Below are positions 57,335-64,000 of a stretch of 64,000 bases of DNA, in pieces (positions within the stretch are counted from its first letter, which is position 1; each line of letters starts with the position of its first letter). The notes beneath the pieces are model-generated. The model had not been told where the DNA came from. It searched no databases and was given only the letters and a program-made list of their open reading frames with translations. Location of the stretch: positions 496,001 through 560,000 of the forward strand of contig NW_020194512.1 in the NCBI RefSeq assembly GCF_002865645.1, in the 5' to 3' direction. This stretch comes from Hyaloscypha bicolor E (taxonomy: Eukaryota > Ascomycota > Leotiomycetes > Helotiales > Hyaloscyphaceae). The position numbers and the translations under genes were made by a program.

Positions 57335-57900
57335 CAATCCTGATCACAAAACGGTCTGGTATGCTGATCACCAATAGAGAAAGGGCAGTGGTATCACAGC
57401 GGTTCCATTGGCCAGGCGCGGTACTTCTCGCATTTATTGCGCTGCAGATCAAAGTCAATAGGTTGGGCTTCCCATTGCCTATCTCTAAGGAGAAGCATCC
57501 CAGAAATTATATTTGACCTGTCGCAAATATACTTCGTTTCAAAATTTAAAGATAGATTAGCAAGTATCTATTGTAGGCTGATGCGGAGTGAAAGCTCCGC
57601 ACGATGCGAGCCTGTCGCGATTAGGTCCAGCCAAATATGACATCTAGGGAAAAGTCAAGGATGTTTGATGCCTTGAGCCGTGTTCCGAATGAAATTAGCA
57701 AAAACTTCCTTCCTTATTGAGGACCGTGGTAGACCCGCAATAATCTACATGTGTTTGGATAATATACACCTACCTTATATACATATATCTTGGTTCTTCC
57801 TCGATTACTCCTTTCCTTCCTCATATCCGTTTGGTACCGTAGCACGAGTCTCGAATAATATTCACGAGATTCAGGAGATTTCTAACAACTGCGACACTTC
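57335..57900. other. Region left of the decayed GH5 gene
   Basis: About 560 bp with short open frames on both strands and no family. It may include the former promoter and first exon of the GH5 relic, but I cannot identify a start codon. Confidence 0.3.
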
Positions 57901-58965
57901 TTGCGGGCAACGTGTCCGCAACAATCTATTATGCAGGAGTCGTTGAAAGTGGAGGGGAGTTCAGCGTGTGGAGTATGTATTGCTGATATCACTGGAAGAT
58001 AGTTGCTAGAATGAACAAGGCTCAACATCGGCTGTTGACTCTGGACTGCCAGGGCGATTCGGAGTGGAGTATCAGTTCCTAAACGAGGCTGCCATTGACA
58101 TTCACGAGGACCAGAAGAATAAGGTAAGCAAAAAGCATTAATTAAATCTCACTGCGAACTGCAGTCTAAACTCATTTAGGTCAATCTGTTCAGGGTTGCT
58201 TTCTTACTAGAGCGGAGGCGAATGTGACCCTTGTGTTATGGACTTGGATCACAATTTTGCGAAACAGTGAGATCTCTTCGTACCCGTTGAACCCGAGCCT
58301 AAGATCTCCTGGTATCTCTCTCAATATTAAGATGCCATAAACTACATCACAGTTACGAAAGGGGCTTACGCCAATTTGGATCCTCATAACTACATGAGAT
58401 ACAATAATCCCTCCAGGCAACCAACGACGGGCAGCATTATTGGCGATGCAACAGTTGGAATAGCAGCCACGACAACCCAATTTGCCGCGTTCTGGGGCGA
58501 AATTGCTAAACGATTCAAGTTAAATGAGAAAGTGCTATTTGGAATCATGAACGAAGTTTCAACAACACCGCGATCGACATCCATGAGTATCTCGACTCCG
58601 ACTTCTCCGGCGGGCACACGAACTTCACCTCCTCTCATCCCACAAATCTCACTCCTTTAACAGCATGGCTCAAGCAATACGGTTTCAAAGCCATGATTAC
58701 TGGATTTGACGCAGCCAATGGAGCGCAGTGTTTGGGCTATGTGACGGATTTGGTGAAGTATATGGCGGCGAACGAGGAGCATATTGGCTGGACGCGTGGC
58801 CTGCAGGCGAATAACCCTGTTGCTCGGATTCGGGGCTGTGGGGGAGTCTGGAGCCGGGGAGTACGGCGGCGGATGGAAGCCCTGGGCTGTATGATATTGT
58901 TTGGATGGCAGAGGTACAGCCGTTGGTTCCTGCTACGTTCCAGAAAAGGGGAATTTCGAGCGTGA
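57900..58965 (+). pseudogene. Decayed GH5 endoglucanase with internal deletion
   Basis: Pieces of a family-5 glycoside hydrolase appear in order on the plus strand: SATIYYAGVVESGGEFSVW, then SGLPGRFGVEYQFLNEAAID (exons with intron remnants), ANLDPHNYMRYN, IAATTTQFAAFWGEIAKRF and KVLFGIMNE, which carries the catalytic acid/base Glu. Directly after MNE the sequence jumps, in another frame, to AIDIHEYLDSDFSGGHTNFT and LTAWLKQYGFKAMITGFDAA. In intact enzymes about 80 residues lie between these points, so a deletion removed them. The nucleophile Glu, usually in a TETG-like motif, reads MITGFDAANG and is lost. The enzyme would have cut cellulose or other beta-1,4-glucans outside the cell. Confidence 0.75.
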
Positions 58966-59261
58966 ATGGGCCGGGTATGAATGCTACGCGCAGTTAAAAG
59001 TTGTGAATTAAAGAGTAGGGGTATCAGTGGGTTTAGCGGTTTAGCGTTATTAAAGAGCCCGCCAGGCATGACAGCATTGACCAAACGCGCGCTGCAAAGA
59101 GCACTGCAAAGATTTTTCGTCTTCACTGCATTCACAGGCATTATGCACGAGATTTGGTAGCATAGAAAGTAGAACAAAATAGATAGCATTCAAGGGTAAT
59201 ATCAAAACTAAACCAACATAACAATAGACTCCCATCTACCCATCATCCAGAAGCCCACCCA
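58966..59261. other. Convergent 3' region
   Basis: About 300 bp between the GH5 relic and the 3' end of the coiled-coil gene. No feature is recognised. Confidence 0.4.
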
Positions 59262-62200
59262 CTACTTCTTCCGTCGAGGACCTTCCTCATAATCACCATC
59301 TTCCCCAGCTCTTCTCCCTCGGGGCGGGGTCCTTTTGGGGGGCCTGGAAGTTCTCGGAGACGGCGGATCAACATACACCGGCGCCGGATTCCTCGTCACC
59401 CTCTCTCCTTTCCGCCTCGGCGCCCCTAATGGTTTAGCGCGAGGACCTCTAGGTCCCCTAGACTTCGGGCCTTTTGGTGCCGGTGTTGAACGATCAACGG
59501 GTCGCGCAACGGCATCTAGTTCCTCGCCTATCAAGTAGAGCGAAGCGGGAGATGCTGGATCTGCGACTGGGACTCTCTGCATGGTAGAGTCATGGGCCCC
59601 CAGAATCTCATCAAGGACCTCTTCCATCTTCGTTTTCGCATCATTCATCTTCGTATCATCTCCATCAGCCTTGTCATCGGCCTCCCCAGAGAGATCCTGA
59701 ACCAACTTCCCCAATTCTTCGATTCTCCCTTCAAGCTCTAGAACCTGGCGTCCATATTCCACCGCCCTCCTCTCAGCATCTAAGAACCGTCCCGTCAGCA
59801 CCTCCCTCTCCCTCTCAAACTCCTCGATCTTCCCCTTCAAGTTCACGGCTTCATCTCTTGCGAATGATAAATCGCGAGTAAACCTCGACACATCATGTAC
59901 CGCACTGTCTATCTCCTCTCTCGCATGCACCAGTTCGCGGATATTCTCGGAGGAGATACGGCGTAGACGATGTCCCATATCATTTGCCGCCCCAAGAGCT
60001 CGCCGACTCTCGACTCCTTCGTCGCGGGCTTTTTCTGCCGCTGCTACGGCGTTGCGGGCTTCGTTTTGAGCTCTGTCTCTTTCCTCCTTTACTTGCTTGA
60101 GCTCAGCGGACAGTTTCTTGACTTCATCCTGAGAGGTGGCGAGCGCGGTTGTTGCTTTCTGGAGAGAAGATTGACAACCCTGAGTTTGTGAGCGGGTATT
60201 ATCAAGTTCTTGTTTCCAGGCCTGTAGTTCCGAGGTGAGGCGATGGATCTCGGCATTGAGAGTAATGGTCACGTCTGTGTTCGCTGCAGCTGATTTCGCT
60301 TTCTCTAATTCCTCTTTCGTTGCAGCGAGTTCCATCGTAAGTTGTTCGATTTCAGCTTGACTTGCATGAAGCGCAGCAAGCTGGGCATTGAGACTTTCGA
60401 TTTCGGCGTCTCTGGCATAGAGAGTCGAGGTCAGGGAATCCAATTGATCGTTCCCAGCCTGAATCCGACTTTCATACTCCGCTACAATAGCACTCCCTTT
60501 CTCGGCACCATCTTCCAGCGCCTTGAACTTCTCAAGATCTTCTTCTCTCTTAAACGCGCCGTCAACCACCTTCTTCTCTAACCACACGATATTTTCTTGC
60601 GCATTCGCATTTTGCTCCTCAGCCTCTTCAAACTGCTTCCGCAGCTCAGCAAGCTCAACAAACAGCTTATCGGCGAGTGGATCTTCTTCGCGTTCGAGAC
60701 GAAGTTCTTCTCTAAGCTGCACCTCGTTTATCTCTCTCTGCTTAATTTCATCTTCGAGAATTGCAATGCGTTGACGTGCGCCATTTCGCTCCCCGGTTCG
60801 GGTGGCGAGGTCACGGCGGAATTGTTCGAGCTCGCCGCGTGATTGCTCGAGTGAATAGAGGGCTGCGTCTCGTTGCTGGGTGGTCTGATTGAATTCCCGG
60901 AATTGATCGAGGTCGATGAGAGTCAAGCCGAATTCTGCCCCTGCCCAACTTTGAAATTGGTTGAGCTTTTCGATGCGATTATGACACTCTTGATCGTCAT
61001 CCTGGGGAATAGGAGGTGATGTGCGAGGTGAGAGTGGCCGTGCGATGTTGTCCCAGGGTTGGTTGAGAACCGAGTCGTGGTGTTGCCTGGCGAGATCTTG
61101 GGCGGCGGTGAAGTTTGCTTCGTGACCTTGGGGATTCGAAAGGGTGGGCGGGTATTGCGTCGACAAGGGGGCACTGATGTCATTGGCTTGAGTTGGGATA
61201 CCTGAAGCGTAGATTACTTGAACAGAGGCAGGAGGGTACGAAATGAACTCATATTGATCGTCAGGCGTCCAGTCGATAAGATCCTCGCTGTTCTCGTCCC
61301 CATAGACCATATCTTCGCATCTACAACCTCTGGAGACAAATTGCGGGGGCATAGGAGCATGGATCTCCTGCTTGGCACCAACCCCGTTCATGTTTGCACT
61401 CGATTCCTGTAAGGTGGACCATCGAGCGGACTCATCAGACCCCTCGTTGAAAAGCATGTCGATATCATGGCGTTCTTTCGGGGACAGCAAAGTTTCAGGT
61501 TCCTGGGCCTCGATCTCATCCGTAGAATTCAGTAGCTCAGTCTCAAGCATCACACTTTGGAAAGCTTCCATAACCGTCTCTAGTGCAGGGAAAATCTTGG
61601 CTCCAGCTAGTCCGTCATGGCGGTTCTTCTCACGTTGCTGTCTTCGTGCAGCTCGCGCTTCTGCTTCGAGATCATTTCTCGGCTTCCCGATATCGATTCC
61701 TTGATCCTCGAGCGCATCAAGCCGGTGTTGTAGGACGTTGCGATGCTTTCGAAGGACGAAGTTTTCTTTTTCAATGAGCTGTTTCTCGCGGCTTAGGATC
61801 GCAGAGCGTTTGGCAGAAGACATGTTCTTGTTCCGCAGATTGTTGGATTCTTCGGTCATGGCGTTCAATTCCTGTTGTGTCTGGGTCAACTGAAACAGGA
61901 GGATGTCTTCACTGGTCGGTGCATCGTTGGTAGGCGTTTCTTGCGCATCGTAGAGGTCCCCGACGGGGCCTTCGTTGGCTGGCGCGGATGCTGGAGTCGG
62001 GTTTTCCTGCTGTCCCCTACTCTGGCCTGCTAACGTGCTGAACTTTTCCTCGATCGCTCGGATTTGATCGACGTAATGATCTCGCTGCTCCGCGATCTCA
62101 TCTAGCTTGTGCTTTTCCATGGCGAGAGTCTCCTGCTGTTTGTACCAGTTTTGGTTCTCTGCAAAGTCTGCTTTGCTCGGATCAAATCCTTGAAGCTGTG

Positions 62201-62354
62201 CCCGGATTCTGCTGACCACAGCCTCTTGTTGAGAAGTGACTGCTGTTGTGTGTTTCAAGTGCTCTCCTAGCAATTTCAGTTGTTCGCGCAATCTGATTAA
62301 TTCTTCTTGGGTGTATAGCAGGAGAGATGTATCGTGATTGACGTGAGAAGCCAT
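59262..62354 (-). CDS. Long coiled-coil protein with basic AT-hook-like tail, 1030 aa
   Basis: Single exon. The frame is open to a Met at 62,423, but MASHVNHDTSLLLYTQEELI at 62,354 is the better start because the extra 23 residues look like 5' UTR. Residues about 15-240 and 470-900 are heptad-rich coiled coil (LIRLREQLKLLGEHLKHTTA; LRLEREEDPLADKLFVELAE; LNAEIHRLTSELQAWKQELD). The region between is low in heptads and Pro/Ser-rich. The C-terminal 70 residues are basic with RGPRGPR and PPRGRR motifs resembling AT-hooks, ending EEGPRRKK. It has no signal peptide or membrane helix. A structural role in the nucleus or on microtubules would fit, but this is inferred. I do not recognise the family. 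Confidence 0.75.
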   Translation of the reverse strand: MASHVNHDTSLLLYTQEELIRLREQLKLLGEHLKHTTAVTSQQEAVVSRIRAQLQGFDPSKADFAENQNWYKQQETLAMEKHKLDEIAEQRDHYVDQIRAIEEKFSTLAGQSRGQQENPTPASAPANEGPVGDLYDAQETPTNDAPTSEDILLFQLTQTQQELNAMTEESNNLRNKNMSSAKRSAILSREKQLIEKENFVLRKHRNVLQHRLDALEDQGIDIGKPRNDLEAEARAARRQQREKNRHDGLAGAKIFPALETVMEAFQSVMLETELLNSTDEIEAQEPETLLSPKERHDIDMLFNEGSDESARWSTLQESSANMNGVGAKQEIHAPMPPQFVSRGCRCEDMVYGDENSEDLIDWTPDDQYEFISYPPASVQVIYASGIPTQANDISAPLSTQYPPTLSNPQGHEANFTAAQDLARQHHDSVLNQPWDNIARPLSPRTSPPIPQDDDQECHNRIEKLNQFQSWAGAEFGLTLIDLDQFREFNQTTQQRDAALYSLEQSRGELEQFRRDLATRTGERNGARQRIAILEDEIKQREINEVQLREELRLEREEDPLADKLFVELAELRKQFEEAEEQNANAQENIVWLEKKVVDGAFKREEDLEKFKALEDGAEKGSAIVAEYESRIQAGNDQLDSLTSTLYARDAEIESLNAQLAALHASQAEIEQLTMELAATKEELEKAKSAAANTDVTITLNAEIHRLTSELQAWKQELDNTRSQTQGCQSSLQKATTALATSQDEVKKLSAELKQVKEERDRAQNEARNAVAAAEKARDEGVESRRALGAANDMGHRLRRISSENIRELVHAREEIDSAVHDVSRFTRDLSFARDEAVNLKGKIEEFEREREVLTGRFLDAERRAVEYGRQVLELEGRIEELGKLVQDLSGEADDKADGDDTKMNDAKTKMEEVLDEILGAHDSTMQRVPVADPASPASLYLIGEELDAVARPVDRSTPAPKGPKSRGPRGPRAKPLGAPRRKGERVTRNPAPVYVDPPSPRTSRPPKRTPPRGRRAGEDGDYEEGPRRKK

Positions 62355-62960
62355 TGAGAATTGCGATAGCTTGACAGGAAATGAGGAATGATTTTGGGTC
62401 GAAATGGAGCAAGGAAATAACAAAGGAAGCCATTTCGATCTTGTGTCATTGTGATGTCCTTCGAAAGCGGGGACGGGACGGAGTGCTCAAACAAGGAGAC
62501 AAAGAAAGTGACCGCATGCAGATGAGGGGCAATTCTCAATCAAAGAGCCTTCTTTCAGGGATTGAAGAGCTGTTGAAAAATTGCAAACATTTGACACAAC
62601 AGTTTTGTGAGTATTGAGAATGAACAGCTCGGCTTAAGGGCAGGAGGATCGAGTGGCAGGGAGTTTAATGGTTCGTCAGCAAGTCCACGTGTCGAGGAAG
62701 TTGAGAAACAGTTTCCTCCATGTCATTAATGCAAGGGTAGCCTGTCCCGTAGATAATATTTTGACTGCGAAGATTGCGCTGGCATTTGATGCTAGGTATG
62801 TGTGAACAGAATCCAAATCGTGAAATCAGGAGGCAGATGGTGATGACCACTGCGTCCATTCGGGACCTCACCGTAAGGGGCGATATCAGATGATCAAATC
62901 ATAAACACTTCATTTTAGAATTCGACAGTAGTAAAAGCCACAAAAAATAATAAACGGGCG
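62355..62960. other. Upstream region of the coiled-coil gene
   Basis: About 600 bp that should contain the promoter of the coiled-coil gene. The open frames (for example 62,665-62,871 minus) are short. No motif stands out. Confidence 0.4.
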
Positions 62961-62990
62961 GGAAGGTCTTTGATTTGATTTGATTTGATA
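62961..62990. repeat. Short tandem repeat, (TTTGA)n
   Basis: Four consecutive TTTGA-type units in TTTGATTTGATTTGATTTGA, next to the proposed LTR end. It is a simple microsatellite. Confidence 0.7.
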
Positions 62991-63805
62991 GTTATTTACG
63001 TCCGAGAGACCTCCCGAAGGGTATGAGGACGTACTAAGCTAAGGAGCGTTCCTCAGAACTCAAAGTCCTATCTAGAATAGAGCCAAAAACCACAAGGGGT
63101 AAAAAGACTCCCTCCTAAATAGCCCCGGGTCCCTAATCCCGCAATATTGCAGTGCCCTTGCCTTAGAAAGCATTTCTTACTATAGCCAGATATAGATAGG
63201 GGCCTATAGCTATTCTCTGTATATAACCAAACTGCCTTGTAACTGTGTAAAACCTCCCACGGCCGGTTGGGGTGGCCACCAGAATATTTCTCCTCCTACC
63301 CAAGTCCTCTTACAATCCATCTATCCAAGCCCGATCCCTCCCCTTGTCCTCTCAATACCCTATACCCCCTATTATATCCGTGGAAATACCGAGTCCTCGG
63401 GCCTGCCTCTGCAGGAGAATTCCTCTACCGTATAGCTAGTCCGAGAGTGAGTTGAGAGAGTCGGAAAGGCCACGGTATCCACCTCGATTTCCCTCGCCGT
63501 TCCTGTAGATATATCTCCCCCAAGTATATAGTAGATCGAGCGAGAGAGGAAGAATCGGAGTCGATATCCTGATCGTGAGTCTCGTCGAGTAGAAGTGAGC
63601 TCCCGCAGAGGCGCTATACCGCTGGCTTGCGTGAAACCTGATTGGGTGGTAAAGGAAAATCTCCCTGCGTTTGCTCGTGACTCAATCTTGGCCCTACGCT
63701 CCAGAGAGCATAGGTTGACAGCCTGTACCACAAGGAGGTGTTGAGTGGTCGCAGGCCCGGGCGGGAAGGTCGCGGGTAGGGATGGCACTTTACATTACAG
63801 CGTGA
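62988..63805 (-). mobile_element. Possible solo LTR of a retrotransposon
   Basis: Read on the minus strand, the stretch starts TGTAATGTAAAGTGCCATCC at about 63,805 and ends GACGTAAATAACTATCA at about 62,988, giving the TG...CA ends and roughly 800-bp length of a long terminal repeat. The inside has no supported gene, and the open frames are short. I see no second copy in the window and no clear target-site duplication, so this rests only on the ends and length. Confidence 0.25.
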
Positions 63806-64000
63806 ATTGGATATATAATTTACGTAATTACAGCCCCTATAAGCTTTATACGTTATATTACAGTTATGTGATATACTAGCCCGATATAGAACACGCTATA
63901 TCTAATTTGGAAGCGGTATGCCCCGGCAGTAAGTTTGAATCTTTGCAGCTAAGAAACTCTCTATTATTAATACTCTTACTACCAGGGAATCAATCGCCAT
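63806..64000. other. Window edge, no gene seen
   Basis: AT-rich sequence with no open frame of note. It may continue the repetitive DNA to the left. Confidence 0.3.

Overview
This window comes from the nuclear genome of a filamentous ascomycete (Pezizomycotina). The genes have short introns (mostly 50-65 nt) with GTAAGT/GTACGT-type donors, CTAAC or CTGAC branch-point-like motifs and AG acceptors. The protein families are typical of moulds: DUF6594, caspase-like/pseudokinase and kinase-ankyrin proteins, fasciclin proteins and Ser/Thr-rich wall proteins. About 10 kb is transposon DNA carrying C-to-T/G-to-A damage that looks like repeat-induced point mutation (RIP). A leotiomycete is plausible, but the lineage is a guess. 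I saw no rRNA, tRNA or CRISPR array. Exon coordinates below were worked out by hand from splice signals and reading-frame phase.

Layout. (1) 0-8.3 kb is a signalling island: a caspase-like protein with a C-terminal pseudokinase (5' end outside the window), a six-exon DUF6594 membrane protein, a small spliced gene, and a 1,308-residue protein kinase fused to ankyrin repeats. (2) 8.3-15.4 kb has a broken gene remnant, a six-exon MFS sugar transporter and a Ser/Arg-rich protein. (3) 15.5-25.7 kb holds two head-to-tail copies of a 5.08-kb Helitron whose Rep/helicase frame is full of stops. (4) 25.7-41.4 kb carries surface and metabolic genes: a Ser/Thr-rich protein with a CBM19-like domain, a gene split by a MITE, an FAD disulphide oxidoreductase, a Thr/Ser-rich wall protein, an EI24/Rrt8-type membrane protein, a fasciclin protein with an in-frame stop, and a small unknown protein. 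(5) 41.8-46.6 kb has fragments of unknown genes and an SRPK-type kinase with a frameshift. (6) 46.6-53.4 kb is a transposon nest (Tc1/mariner, Fot1/pogo, a small MITE) enclosing an intact GAPDH gene. (7) 53.5-64 kb has an intact zinc alcohol dehydrogenase, a decayed allantoate-permease-type MFS gene, a MITE, a decayed GH5 glucanase, a long coiled-coil protein, and a possible solo LTR at the edge.

How the parts relate. The two 0.44-kb MITEs share terminal inverted repeats and TA target duplications with the dead mariner element, so that family probably mobilised them. One MITE sits inside an open reading frame. The two Helitron copies differ mostly by transitions and look most damaged near their shared junction. 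The kinase, pseudokinase and caspase-like genes at the left edge are candidates for a fungal cell-death or non-self-recognition cluster; this is inference from architecture only.
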